A stretch of DNA of 64,000 nucleotides, taken from contig OX463813.1 of NCBI GenBank assembly GCA_949825045.1, positions 24,658,001 to 24,722,000 of the forward strand. The letters run 5' to 3'. Position 1 is the stretch's first letter, and each line of letters opens with the position of its first letter. The translations under genes were made by a program, and so were the position numbers. Positions 44,548 through 56,040 of the stretch are shown here, piece after piece. The notes under the pieces are model-generated. The model ran no database searches. It worked only from the letters and a program-made list of their open reading frames with translations, and was not told where the DNA came from. This DNA comes from Argyresthia goedartella (taxonomy: Eukaryota; Arthropoda; Insecta; Lepidoptera; Argyresthiidae).

Positions 44548-46347
44548 GACTGTCTGTGGAGTGGCGGCACCCTGTAAGTGGGCGGCGTGTCCCTAGCGGG
44601 AACCTCCGCGGGATCCGAACCCGCTGAGACCTCCGTCGGCCTTGGAGTAACTCGGCTGCTGATATGTAACCGGCATATCAAACCGCATCAAGGGGTCCCA
44701 ACCCGTATAATAGGCCCCTCGCTGTCCCGGTATCCGACCATACCGGACGGTGTACGGTGTGCCCGGTGCGCACCGTGGATGAATGGGGGAGAGTGGATCC
44801 AGCCTGGGGCGCTCTAGGAATGGGGGCGACATCCGACTGTTCGCCTCCCAGAGCGACGGGCAGGGTGGCGCAGAAGGTGGTGGACTCCCAGCCTTTGCGC
44901 TGCTCATAGGTGCCATCTGACACCCGCCCGTAACACGCAGTGAGCCAGCGGCCCGAAGTCCTCGCTGACCGTGGACAGCGGCGACCGAACCCCGGCTATC
45001 CCGCATGTTACCCCCGCGCTGCCCCCTTCCCCTCGGGAGGGGTCCCGTCTGCGGGTGCCCCAGTCACCCCGGCCCTGGTTGGGCCCTGTGGCCGACCAAC
45101 CTGAGTCCGGCCCTGGTGACCATTCGAAGGGCCTGACCGATTCAGGCACAACACTATGTGGTGCTTGCCACCACAGCACTCACACGGGAACGCGCGCGAG
45201 CACTCGCTCAGCATGTGAGGCCCCAAACAACCGAAACACAATCGGTGACGGAAGACTATCTTCCTGCGGGCAGCTACCCCGAGCGCCTTAAATTTGGCGC
45301 AACTGGTCACGTCATGACCGGCACTGTCGCAGTGCACACAGCCGTCACCCGACGGCGCGGCATTCAAAACGCCAAATTGTTTCGACCTCCCACCCCCCCC
45401 CGTGGGGGCGGGGGGCGCGGCCCCTCCCGCATCCGCGCGGGTCGGTGCTGCACACTGGCCTCCGTGTCCAGTGTGTCACATCGGCTACATTCACCCTCCA
45501 AAAAATCTGTCAATTGGACAAGCGTGGGCAGTTCCGTGCTACTGCCCCCATGCAGCTGTTCAAACCGACTTTGAACAGCTGCAGGCAACCGTGACAAAAC
45601 CATATACAAAATAATGTATGACCATTGGTCTACCGGAAGACCAAGGTTCTGAAGTGCCTTAGTGGCCACCAGCACAGGGTTGAGCACCTGTACTCGGATG
45701 TCAACATCCCGTGTTACTCTGGGGATGCTTAACAGCTTCCCCAGCTGCGCATCAACCAACCGCCGTTTGTGTTGGTAGCGGTCCAACAATATGGACCTTG
45801 CTATCTCGTAATTGCCCGCCGTGACCGACTAACTCCTTCGGTTCACCCCGCAGAGCTATCAATAGTTGGGCCAACTTGTAGGCGTTGTCCAGGTCGTCCC
45901 GACCGTGGACCAAACTATCAAACAAATTAATGAAGGCCGGCCACTCATCAATTGCCCCACTGAAGGCCGGAATCTCCAGGTGTGGCAGCCGTCCAACAAC
46001 ACCCTTCGGGGGTGGGTCTCCGTTACCATCCCCACGGTCATTCCTTCGTGACCGCTTAATTTTCTCCGCGCGACACTCGATGTCACCCAAGCATTCCATT
46101 GCTTGGTCAGCATCCGCGCAGAGCTGTTTCACCGTAGCCACCGAACACCGGTTTCATCAGTAAGCCCGAGAGCTTCAGCCTCCGCAGCCAGCCGACACAC
46201 CTTCCCGACGCGTGTCATTGCGTCCTCCACACGCTTGAGCAGGACATCATCCATATCCGGTCGCTCCACATACTGATGAGTATGGGCGAGCCATCTCATT
46301 TCCTCCCGGACACCATGCCGCAGTACCGTCAAGGGTGAAGTTGCCAT
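44548..46347 (-). pseudogene. BEL copy 1 gag
   Basis: It starts at ATG 46345-46347. EIPAFSGAIDEWPAFINLFD and LAQLLIALRGEPKELV form the gag core (DUF1759 type). YQHKRRLVDAQLGKLLSIP follows. CVHCDSAGHDVTSC, CFGCLGPHMLSEC and CECCGGKHHIVLC are zinc knuckles that bind RNA. The reading frame shifts near 46140, 45790 and 45365, and after the knuckles it is lost. Confidence 0.8.
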
Positions 46348-47044
46348 GTTGACCGATTTAATAGATTCTGGTCCTATACTTCACTACCGAACTAAGTATA
46401 GCCAGAGACCAGCACTTGCCCGTCAGCGCTGGGCACAGATTAAAACTAAGTTGTCAAAACTAAGGCAACCACTAAAACAATTAAATCCTAAAAATATTTA
46501 ATATGGTCGCCCTGTGGATATAAACCTTATAACTATACACTCTAAATCACTTCGAGAATGCCACCATAAAGCACAATAAAAAATAATAATATTATAAACA
46601 AAAACAATTTTTAATATAATGTAGGTAGCCATGAACCTTCTAGAAGTGGCCTTTCCGATATGTCCTGCACTTTTACTGAGGTCAGCAAATTCAGCTTAAT
46701 ACCCCTTAAATAGCCTGACCCTGCTCTGTAAACCGAAATAACACTGCAATACTATAGAACCCGACTGCAATACTATAGACCGACCAAATGACTGTTCCTT
46801 ATGCACACCGCAGTAGTTTCCGACTACAAATTTATAATAATCGTTAACTAAATCGTTAATTATACGTTCACTAATCGAAAATGAACCTAAATTGTGGTAT
46901 ACCGACCACAAAAGACTCACTCACAACAAAGATTGCCGACCAATCTGAGGTACCCTCTCCCAACTACAACGCGGCAAAAAAAACAACCCTACAACCGTCC
47001 GTGAATCGATTTCCTAATTGGAAACCGCGCCTCTGCTACCAAAA

Positions 47045-47406
47045 TGCCATAAAAAATAAATCCACGCCTCAACCGAAAGGGGTGGAATCTTGGTAGGGTT
47101 GTTTTACAGTGGAATGTCACAAAGTAGTACTGACCTTGACGACGTCGACCGGCATTCGAAAGCTCAATTCGATGCAGGAGTACAGGATGAGGAACACAAG
47201 GGTGGGGGGTGTTGGGAGTCGAATCTTACTCGTGTCGTGGCCCGCTGCTGGTGCCGTCTTAATGCTGCCGACTACAAGGGTCGCTATCCGAGCACGACGC
47301 ATTGATCACCGAATCACTTCAACCTTTCACAGCACGAAGCACTCACTACGATGACGTGAAATCTACTTATTTCTTGACGATTATTCCGAGATTATTATAA
47401 TTAACA
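47045..47406 (-). repeat. 5' LTR of BEL copy 1, with primer site inside
   Basis: 362 bp, TG...CA. Just inside, the minus strand continues TTTTGGTAGCAGAGGCGCGG, a TGG-starting primer-binding site like that of copy 2. The 46348-47044 stretch is the gag leader. Confidence 0.85.
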
Positions 47407-48112
47407 TTCCGCCAAGGCCCCGATGCCTGACGCCGACAATTTTACCATGTGCAAAGTGACAGCTAGCTAGTTATGTTTTTTTTCTATGCAAGTGACAGCT
47501 AGCTAGTGATGTCTCGATCACTCGCGGTCGATCCGCGCAACAAAAACCGAGGTGCGTTCCGAAGCATAAATATTAAACACTAAACATCAGGTTACTTGGT
47601 GCTTTTAAAATAAAATTCTGTATTTCAAATTAGATCAGAATTTAAGTATGTTGGTCATTGTAAAAATGGTCATTTTACTAAATATTCAGTATAATAATTG
47701 GTCCATTATCTAATAGGACATGTCGCGAATTAAAATCTGATTTTTATACACTAGACTAACATGACATTTTCGCCCTTTTCTACTTTTAATGTAGCTTTAT
47801 ACGCCTATTGTTGTAAAAATAGATTCAGTAAAATCGAAGACATATCGATACAATTAGAAAAATATTATATTAGATTAATCGATCGATCGCGCAATAATTA
47901 ATATAAGAAAGGGTATTATTCGAATAATCGAAATGAATGAAAATACCAACTTTCTTTCATAAAGCGGCAACCCACCAACTGTCACGTTGGTCTAGTGGTA
48001 TATAAATTAGGGTTTAGTCATTTTAAGAATTGGTCATTTTGCGAATGGTAATTTATAGACAGAGTAGTCATTTCGCAAATTAGGCATTTGTGGACTAAAC
48101 GCCTCTAAACAG
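47407..48112. other. No gene; short direct repeats
   Basis: GTGACAGCTAGCTAGTTATG and GTGACAGCTAGCTAGTGATG lie about 42 bp apart (47457-47512). TGGTCATTTT-type words recur at 47650-48080. Confidence 0.5.
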
Positions 48113-48175
48113 GTTTTTAAACGTGGTCACAATTCTGTGCCCCTGCCACAACGTATGATAAATGGCATGACGTTA
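48113..48175 (+). repeat. SINE-B tail fragment
   Basis: GTCACAATTCTGTGCCCCTG followed by CCACAACGTATG matches the SINE-B tail. Confidence 0.5.
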
Positions 48176-49170
48176 TTGTGGTCCCACTTTTATATAGGTG
48201 CAGCATGCCCAACAGTCAAAGATGTTCTATAAAGAGGTTACATCACATCGATGACATCACAAAGTCGTATCTGGTTTCTAATTTCAAACGCAATTTAAGG
48301 CGAACCGTATTTTTTCCCGCTCATGTGTTGCCGCCATTTTCTACCGCTTCCAACTTTCGCTGAAATAGGAATTTATATTAAACACATTTCCATAGAGCTT
48401 AAACCGTATCGCGAATCCTTTTTAGAGGAATATCTTTTTTAAATGTGTTATGAAAGAGTTAACATTTCACACATCGTATTTTTCATTTACCATTGTAAAC
48501 AAGTATAATCCGCAAAATTGCTATATTTTTCCAGCACATTAAGCAAGGTTTTATGTACCTTGAAACAGGGAATATATATTTTTTTACAAAATGTGGACAT
48601 CATTTGCACGATCGACCTTTTTCTAAACACTTTCTTGATAGATTATCACAGATATACTTATAAGTATATATACTATACTTTTAGTAATCATCAGTATGTA
48701 TGTACATTAATACCCGTTTTGCAAGCCCTATCACAGAATATCTAAATATTTTGCCCATCAACTGTTCCTCCATTTTTCCTAAATAAAATGCGATTAGGTT
48801 TTTAATTCTAATTTATTATTTACTCATTTCTTTTCAATTTCTGGCTCCCTACGTGTAATCTTAAGTCACATATTAAATTCCGTTTTAGTGCCGTTCCCAT
48901 TATTTCCAAAACGTTTGCTTATGAATAACCTTTCCTTAACGAAAACGTAATTTTACCCTAAAAATAATATTTACCCGAACATATCCTGATTTCTTTCGAG
49001 TGATCCCGCTTCTTTCAAAAAACAGCTGAATCACCGACATTTTTGCCATCTGTTCTGCGACTCTGCGACAACTTTGGACCTTATATCGTACTTGTCAGGA
49101 TGAATGTTGATTGTATGGTTCAAGAGGAAAAAGAATCCTGCGGTATTTTTCCGTATTTATTTCCACGTGA
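48176..49170. other. No gene seen
   Basis: AT-rich; the 75-aa frame at 48518-48745 is low complexity. Confidence 0.4.
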
Positions 49171-49314
49171 CTTAGGCCACTATTGTTACTTAAGGTCCAC
49201 TAATAGGAAGGCGAGTCAACACTATTTGAATAACTTTGACAATTCAATATAATATTGTATGGAGTTATCAAAGTTATTAAGAGAATAGTGTTTCGAAGTA
49301 GTTGGCCTTAGACA
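49171..49314. repeat. MITE-like inverted repeat
   Basis: TTAGGCCACTATTG at the left pairs roughly with CGAAGTAGTTGGCCTTA at the right. Inside, AACACTATTTGAATAACTTTGA pairs imperfectly with its counterpart near 49272-49299. Confidence 0.45.
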
Positions 49315-49387
49315 TAGCACACAATTAATATGTATTCGTTTCTACAATAAATGAGGAAATATCGAAACGACGTCAAATAGACATGCT

Positions 49388-49480
49388 GAGCTCCCTGCCT
49401 GATTGAGATTGCTCTCGGGTAAAGGCCTGTGCACACAGAGCATTATCTGTGCCTGTGCACCTAGACATTAAAGGGCTACA
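49388..49480 (+). repeat. SINE-C 3' fragment, diverged
   Basis: GAGCTCCCTGCCTGATTGAG, CTCGGGTAAAGGCCTGTGCA and GACATTAAAGGGCTACATTT parallel the 3' half of SINE-C. Confidence 0.45.
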
Positions 49481-50537
49481 TTTATTTTGCCTTAATCTAC
49501 CGAGCGAGTGAAGCGAGCGAAGCGTCTCCGTTTGACTTCGGCAAAAATGCTTTCGTATACCGGATTGCCGGCTGTTCTCCTCTACAGGTCGCATTTCTCA
49601 ACCGATTCTCATAATTTTATAATATCTTTATTGCAGACAAATCATGAAAAAACAAGAGTTACATACAAATAGTGTACAAAACTTATTGTAAGAGATCTCT
49701 TCCAGCAAACCAAGATTCTCGTGAAATTTTGTGAAAAGTTTTAATGTTATTTTGTCGATTCAGTTTTTGGAAATTAAAAAAATGGCCTACCTATAAGGAT
49801 TACAAAGTTGTTGGTTACTTTCATTCTCAATGTACGTATCCGGGTGCAAAATCAGAAATGCAGTCTGGTTATTTTTTTTATAAAAATTCCACTTATTCAA
49901 CCGATAAACTTCAAGGGGTCGGGGGTTTGAGGGGATAGAAAATAATGAAAACCGCACATTTCCAGTGTCGCTCGCTCGCACACAGAGCCACTAGTTAGTT
50001 CAGTTTATACATGAGCCTATCCCTTGGTATGGGCATTGGGTCTGTCTTGTTCATTTTATATCTTCAGATAAAGACAAAAGAAAAAGAAAATATTTTGTTT
50101 GTGAACAACAATAATCCATTTATAGATGTCAGGTCTTTTGGGCTAAGTGTTCTGCCTAGGGGCATACAAATATTATGATAGTCATGCGGTTACTTATTCA
50201 AATAAAACTAAAAAAATGCCACGAAGATATATTTCAATTTAATTATACGTGAGCGACAGCCCCCCAAAAAGAGCGAATTTATGTGTGAATAAACCAATGC
50301 GATATAATCAGAAGACATCTTGATGTGAGTACTTTCGTACACATAAAGAAAAGTAATAGAAACGCCTCATATAACAAGGCTCATATAGTTTTATTGTACG
50401 TCGTCGACACTTTCGTTACGCGCACTTTATACGTTCAGTTGCTGCCATGGAAATTGGCCCACTCGAGTTTGCAAACAAGAAATCTTTTGTGTAAGCACTT
50501 TTGTAAGATTATTAGTAGTTTATGTGACTGCTGCATA
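49481..50537. other. No gene seen; CG-rich motif patch
   Basis: CCGAGCGAGTGAAGCGAGCG near 49500 is an isolated GC-rich patch. Short frames only. Confidence 0.4.
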
Positions 50538-50757
50538 ATGGAGTTTTAATGCCTAATTATGTACAGTTACATACACTAGTTTATCTACACACATATCATA
50601 AGCTCTCTTTGATGTGTTCAGGAACCGCATGTTTGACCGGGATTGTAGTTCTGCAATTGTTTAGCTTGTTCTTTAGTTCCAACTTCACGCAGACGGGCGT
50701 CGGCGTTCGAAATTTGAATGTCAGTACCAACTTCACAGACAAACTAGGGATGAAAAA
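50538..50757 (-). repeat. LINE 3'-end repeat, longest copy
   Basis: On the minus strand: TCCCTAGTTTGTCTGTGAAG, GAACAAGCTAAACAATTGCA, AACATGCGGTTCCTGAACAC, GTATGTAACTGTACATAATT. One frame reads KLELKNKLNNCR then HAVPEHIKESL before a stop. Confidence 0.65.
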
Positions 50758-51273
50758 ACGTAATAAAATAAAAACGACACTTATTTTTTTCGTTTTTTCT
50801 TTACTATGTTTTAGTACTTGAGCGAAATTGTTTAAACAATAATTCTGTACCACACTCTAGTATACCTATCTTATTAATAAAACTAAGCATAATTCCTCGC
50901 GTTTCCCCTCATTTTGTGGTTGTTCATTATATGTATATGTAAAGCTACAGTTCTGGTGCCTTCAGCATAGGGCATATTATTTGAGTTCAGAGGCCATATC
51001 ATACACATTTGTCTTCCTCCCCTGTGTACATGTAAATAGCTAAATATTTATGTTTATTAATCTTAATTTTCTCATTTCATCATCCTTAATGCTTAGTCCA
51101 CATCGACTGAGAAGAGGTTCTATATATCCCAGCTGGGAATGGCCACAAGAAATGTGTGTGCCTGTATGTAAATATTACGTTATGTTTTATAGCGCCAATT
51201 CACACCTCACGGTCACCGTGCCAACCGCATCCAGTGACAACCCGATAAAGAAGAGAAAAAGAAATAGACATCC
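50758..51273. other. No gene seen
   Basis: AT-rich. GCGCCAATTCACACCTCACG near 51192 may be an RTE scrap, but this is too short to call. Confidence 0.35.
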
Positions 51274-51744
51274 TTAGAGCATTTTTACACACCGTATTTT
51301 GTTGTACGACGCGCGATTTATGACACATATTATGCTAATACGCTCTAGAAAGCGCGTTTGTATAGCGACAAACGCGGGTTTGTTGTAATAGAAACGTGAA
51401 GATCGTGTGCAAAGGTCCTTGCGTTTTCTGAACGTACTAATCTCGTTGTCCGCGCGTTTAGAATACGCCGAGTGCAGACTTTTATGTTGGTAGATCACAG
51501 CGACATTTACTGACTGAAAAGTGTCACCGCTGACCCTGCCTTCAACTACAAACACAAACAAGCTCAAACACGCACTGTCGACAGACGTAACCAGAACTTT
51601 TTCAGTTCTATCGCGTATAAACTTTCGCACTTGCCCCGCACCGGGATTGGAGTCAAAGCTTTGAGCTTTTATCCATTCAGCGCAAAAATTTCTAATGAAG
51701 CTCGTTTCGTCTGTTAGCTTTTGTTTTAGTAGTTCGGGTGACAA
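51274..51744 (-). CDS. Unidentified 156-aa open frame
   Basis: On the minus strand an ATG near 51744 opens 156 codons beginning MSPELLKQKLTDETSFIRNF and containing CAEWIKAQSF, GQVRKFIRDRTEKVLV and SACLSLFVFVVEG. The first 75 residues look protein-like (amphipathic, mixed charge); the second half is basic and less so. I recognise no domain. The DNA has many GCGCGTTT-type words (for example AGAAAGCGCGTTTGTATAGC), so it could equally be a non-coding repeat with a chance frame. No splice or polyadenylation signal points either way. Confidence 0.25.
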   Translation of the reverse strand: MSPELLKQKLTDETSFIRNFCAEWIKAQSFDSNPGAGQVRKFIRDRTEKVLVTSVDSACLSLFVFVVEGRVSGDTFQSVNVAVIYQHKSLHSAYSKRADNEISTFRKRKDLCTRSSRFYYNKPAFVAIQTRFLERISIICVINRASYNKIRCVKML

Positions 51745-51847
51745 CTCAATGTTGTGATAAGTTATCGTAAGTGTTTATGTTATTGTCCTAGCTCGTAATT
51801 TTATATTGGACTACACAAGAAAGAAAACAGACACATCATATTATCTA

Positions 51848-51990
51848 TGACCTCTGTGCCGCAGCGGTTGTGGCGGTCTACCATGCAAGGGGTCCCGGGT
51901 TCGATCCAGGTAATGAAAAAAAAACAACCCCAGGTGTTGGATGTTTATATGTGTGTGACGTCACTGTTTCTGGTTCCCAAGACACAGGTT
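51848..51990 (+). repeat. SINE-A, 3' end degenerate
   Basis: TGACCTCTGTGCCGCAGCGG, GTCCCGGGTTCGATCC (good B box), GTTGGATGTTTATATGTGTG and TTTCTGGTTCCCAAGACACA. Confidence 0.75.
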
Positions 51991-52675
51991 ATGGGGAAGG
52001 TACAGGGGAAGGCCTGTGCGTACAACAAAACTATATAATAATATACACGGTGGTCCGCGGCTCCACATCCAACAAAGTACACTTAACTGAAAGTAAAATT
52101 TATTTTATTTTATTTTTTAAAACAATTTGAACTGCATTCAATTCTTTTTTTAATCGCTTTATTAACCGAGTTTCAAACCCGCCAAATGTGATGCGATCGA
52201 AAGGCTTCATCATACGGATCATGTTTGTCTAAGAAACGTAGCATCTTGTGTACATCTCCTTACCAACGCCGATGGGGTAGCCCTCTGTCACACAAACAGA
52301 AAAAAAATGCAACTGAAAGGACCATTTTAATCTCTATAGGCATTGAAATGAGATCGGAAAAATCCCTCAAAGGTAAAGTCGAAAGTATAATATAATAGTA
52401 TAATATAACATTGCAGTACAATTTCACTCCACTATCACATGAAAAAACAGTCCTTGTTCTATCTACCATGAACAGTTTGACTAGTTCACAATACCGCGGC
52501 CCTTTACTCTAACTATACATTAAAAGCGGGCGTCTTCAGGAGATGATCTGAATATAACAGAACGTTTTTCATTCAGAGTGTGGGCGGTATTTGCATACAA
52601 ATGTCGTGGGTAGTGGATAGGATCGGGTGCTGAATCCCTGGAGGTCGATTCTGCTACAAAACAAACATGTCGTTA
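51991..52675. other. No gene seen
   Basis: Unassigned; the 69-aa frame at 52260-52469 has no motif. Confidence 0.4.
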
Positions 52676-52697
52676 GAGTGTGTGTGTGTGTGCGCGC

Positions 52698-52753
<56 letters not shown>

Positions 52754-52779
52754 GTGTGCGTGTGCGTGCGTGCGTGCGC

Positions 52780-52838
<59 letters not shown>

Positions 52839-52858
52839 GTGTGCTTGCGTGCGTGCAT
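52676..52858. repeat. (GT)n microsatellite, about 180 bp
   Basis: GT dinucleotides with GTGC/GCGC interruptions. Alternating purine-pyrimidine sequence of this kind can adopt Z-DNA. The valine/cysteine and threonine/histidine frames across it are artefacts. Confidence 0.97.
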
Positions 52859-53545
52859 GTATTTGACTATACAAAGGTATTTTCAATACGTTATGTGGAA
52901 TAGCGCCCCAACGCTAAGAATGTCGGCCCATAATGTCCTTAATAAAAAGGGTTCCGCACATAAAGGAGGTCCACGCCTGCGAGTCATTGAGTTGAGATAT
53001 TTTCTCTCGGGTCTCGGTAATTCTCTGTTGCCCAGACGCACGACCGACCACTCAAAGATTGACGTACACTGAAAACCATGTTGTCAAATAAAATAAGTCG
53101 TAATATCGGAATTAAGGCGCGTGTATGGGTTAAATTTAGAACTCGAATTGTGGTGGTTTAAATTTTGGACAAAACTATATTAAAATAAAGTTCATAACAG
53201 CTCATGGCTGCAACACGGCTGTCACATCAGTCGCACCGCAAAAAAGTGCGAAAATAGTGTTTTTTTATTTATTTCTCAAAAACCACAGATTATTGATATA
53301 CTTTCAAACGTTTTAATATATTTTGACGCAAGAACCATATTATTACTCCTTTTGAATACCAAGAAAGAAACACGTTTTAGGTGAAAAACATCTATTACGT
53401 TAACATGGTTATGTTTTTCAAATACTACGATTGAAGTAAAACGATGTCTTCGAGGGGTTAACATATATATTCTGGATTTGGAAGGTGTCTCTTATAGGAG
53501 GAACGCTTCAAATATGGGCATTTGACAATACCCAGGTCTTGTCTT
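52859..53545. other. No gene; possible piggyBac-type end at 53118-53135
   Basis: GGCGCGTGTATGGGTTAA resembles the right end of the piggyBac at 31340 plus its TTAA (GGGGCATATATGGGTTAA). No left end was identified. CGAGGGGTTAACATA near 53451 is a weaker second candidate. Confidence 0.35.
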
Positions 53546-53738
53546 GACGACCTCTGTGGCGCTGTGCATACCATGCGAGAGGTCCCGATTTCGATCCTCG
53601 GCTGGGGATAAAGAAAAAAAAACACTGGTCTTGGACGTTTATATGTGTGTGACGTTGCCGTTTCTGGTTCCCACGACACATGATATCGTAGTGAGGAGCC
53701 AGAAGCAATGTAGGTGCCTGTATGTAAATGTTAATGTT
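53546..53738 (+). repeat. SINE-A, full-length copy
   Basis: GACGACCTCTGTGGCGCTGT, ATTTCGATCCTCGGCTGGGG, ATAAAG plus an A-run, GGACGTTTATATGTGTGTGA, TTTCTGGTTCCCACGACACA and AGAAGCAATGTAGGTGCCTG. Confidence 0.8.
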
Positions 53739-54016
53739 TATCTATACTACTATTTTAGGAACATATCATTCACGCCAAAGAAAAGAAAAGCGGTGACGAG
53801 TATGTTGGTGGTTACCCCATCTTTGTATAAAACTTCCGGCTCGCACTCGACTCGGTTTCTCTATTTTATTTTAAATCCCGTACCATACCAACACCACCCA
53901 CCGTCAGTCATCATCACAAGCCAAGCATAACCGACCGGCGACATCTTACAAAAACATATTACCTACTTCTAACATCAGTTACAACCCGGTCATAATATCA
54001 TTGCACCTTACTGGAA

Positions 54017-54175
54017 TGAGTAAAGAGCTCCGTCAAATAGTAAAGAGCTCCCTGGTTTTAAAAAAGGTCCGTGGTCAAGTAAAGAGCTCCGTAGTCTAGT
54101 AAAGAGCTCCGTGGTCTAGTAAAGAGCTACGTAATCTAGTAAAGTTATCCAATCCGACGCTGACCATGTACCAAT
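54017..54175 (+). repeat. 20-bp tandem array built from a SINE-B head
   Basis: TAAAGAGCTCCGTGGTCTAG-like units start near 54021, 54041, 54061 (damaged), 54080, 54100 and 54120. The last passes into AATCCGACGCTGACCATGTA followed by CCAATGA, the normal continuation of SINE-B. Each unit carries the A-box core GTGGTCTAG. Confidence 0.8.
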
Positions 54176-54325
54176 GATATAAATAATATACCTTAAGTAA
54201 ACTAGTGGCTCTGTGAGCTGTAGGCCTCGTGAGCGATACAGGAAATTTGCATTTTCTTTCAATTATTTTCCACCCCCTCACACCCGGACTCCTTGAAGTT
54301 ATTATAAATACAAATATTCCGACTG

Positions 54326-54432
54326 TATTTTCTTTCAATACCACATACAAATTTATGAATGCACCTGGTTACGTACATTAAATATGAAAGAACCAACCCA
54401 ACCAACCAATAACGTTGTAAACAACATTTTGG
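54326..54432 (+). repeat. Core of the GGGTTCCG repeat
   Basis: CTTTCAATACCACATACAAA, ATGCACCTGGTTACGTACAT and ACGTTGTAAACAACATTTTG match 21236-21335. No ends are present. Confidence 0.6.
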
Positions 54433-54590
54433 TATCTGGAATCCAACATATTGACTTTTGGAAAAATTATATTTAATTATCGGACAATCGGAAAATGCGT
54501 TGAGAAATGAGACATGTAGAGGAGAAGAACGGGACACACAAAACTATTTTTGTCCAATCCTGAAACGGAGACGCTTCGCTCGCTCGGTCA

Positions 54591-54763
54591 ATTATACGAA
54601 CGTTCTAACCCTGATTTAAAACATCGCGAAGAAACATTCAATCTCTATCGCTGCGGCGTTAGGCTAGCCCCATAACACGTATTGTCAATGTAGTATTGAA
54701 CAACTGGATAAACGTGGGCACAATTGTGCCTCTGCCACCCCGTATGGTAAAGGGCGTGACGCA
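54591..54763 (+). repeat. SINE-B, 5'-truncated
   Basis: ATTATACGAACGTTCTAACC, AACATCGCGAAGAAACATTC, GGCTAGCCCCATAACACG and GGGCACAATTGTGCCTCTGC followed by CACCCCGTATGG. Confidence 0.7.
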
Positions 54764-55644
54764 ATAACCCTAAAAGGTCGTATAAGTCAGCGACTAAACG
54801 ACCCCGCTCCCATTTTCATTCAATCTTAGGTTGTGCCCAGTAGGTATATATTTTTGCCGAGTAGGATTAGGGTTGCATAGGTCAGCGATGACCTTATAGC
54901 GCTGTAATGTAGTCCCGAATTCAGGTGCACACATATATAGAGACCGTGTGGTTTATTATTACTCATATTTGTATGACTTTACACCGACAGGCAGTATCCG
55001 TTTCAATGTCGCTTAAAACGAATTGTGTGTTTCTTTTTCTGACTGAAACTGTAATTAGGGGCTACAGTTTGTGCCATTAAGCTTGCCAATTAAAAAACAA
55101 TGGTTTTGTTTTATCTGGTGGTGATAAAGCTGATTCTTACGGATATTTATACTTCAATTGAATAGAGTAAGAACCGACTCAACTGAAGCGACCGATAAGC
55201 AAGAAGTAATCTGTTCAACTGGACTCGACTACTTCGTCGATACATGAGTGTTCCCGCTCTCAGAAAGCTTCATGACTTTTTCTTTAGGGATTCAAGACAA
55301 TATTGATACGAAAAGTTCATCACAAGTTACACGAGAGACCCAAATAAAACCCATGTCGCTGGGTTAAAGTTGTTCAGAATTTTAGGAGAGTGCAGAATTA
55401 TATATGGGCTCTCGGCCTTATATTGCGCTGTTGTAATGCCGTAGATCAGAATCTATTTTTTATTGATATATTTATTATAATTCTAAAATACTTCAGTATA
55501 GGTCGAGTGATCATCTAGGTGACGTGACAGAAACGTATAGAAGTGGCACGATATTTCGTACCATGCCACGTCACGCTCATAGATTAGTTGAAAGATCATG
55601 TGTCAACTCAGATGGGCGCGCTGCATTACACAAATATAAATGTA
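54764..55644. other. No gene seen
   Basis: Unassigned spacer of mixed composition without a convincing frame. Confidence 0.4.
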
Positions 55645-55806
55645 GACGACCTCTGCGGCGCTGTGCTTCGAAACTCTGCTTCCCAAGCGAGAGACCCGGG
55701 ATCGAACCCCGTAAAAACCCTGGTATTGGATGTTTATATGTGTGTGACGTCGCTGTTCCTGGTTCCCACGACACAGGGTATCGTAGTGGGGCCAGAAGCA
55801 AAATGT
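55645..55806 (+). repeat. SINE-A, near full-length
   Basis: GACGACCTCTGCGGCGCTGT, ACCCGGGATCGAACCCCG, ATTGGATGTTTATATGTGTG, CTGGTTCCCACGACACAGGG and GGGGCCAGAAGCAAAATGTA. Confidence 0.75.
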
Positions 55807-56040
55807 ATTTAAACGATTATGTTAATCTTCAGAAATCGCTACAGCTTATGCCTACGTCCCCCACCCATACTATATTTACACGGGTGTGGTCCGACACATT
55901 AAATTGATGTAATTTTCTGCCATTGTTAAGATTAATAGCGCTCATTTTACTAGCCCTTTGGAAACGTAAACAAAGAATGTCCTGCTGTTCTTCGTGGTGT
56001 AATAAGTAGGGAATAAAATAATTCTCAACAACTTGCCGAG
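55807..56040. other. No gene seen
   Basis: Short spacer before the 3' end of the LINE. Confidence 0.4.

Larger units (their letters stand above)
40530..47406 (-). mobile_element. BEL/Pao LTR retrotransposon, copy 1, decayed
   Basis: Minus-strand element of about 6.9 kb with LTRs at both ends and the order gag, protease, RT, RNase H, integrase. It has many frameshifts and stops, and the end of pol is deleted up to the 3' LTR. BEL/Pao elements copy through RNA and integrate with a DDE integrase. I found no clear target duplication (TTCCG follows on the right; a TTCCT lies near the left edge). It is far more GC-rich than its surroundings. Confidence 0.9.

Noticed and set aside
41245..45574. Many plus-strand frames of 65-155 aa
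   Set aside because: Antisense shadows of BEL copy 1 gag-pol on the minus strand; none has a domain.
47985..48010. ACGTTGGTCTAGTGGTAT as a tRNA gene start
   Set aside because: Only an A-box-like stretch; no anticodon arm, B box or paired acceptor follows.
52569..53072. Several long Cys/Val and Thr/His frames, 79-130 aa
   Set aside because: They are readings of the (GT)n microsatellite in different frames.
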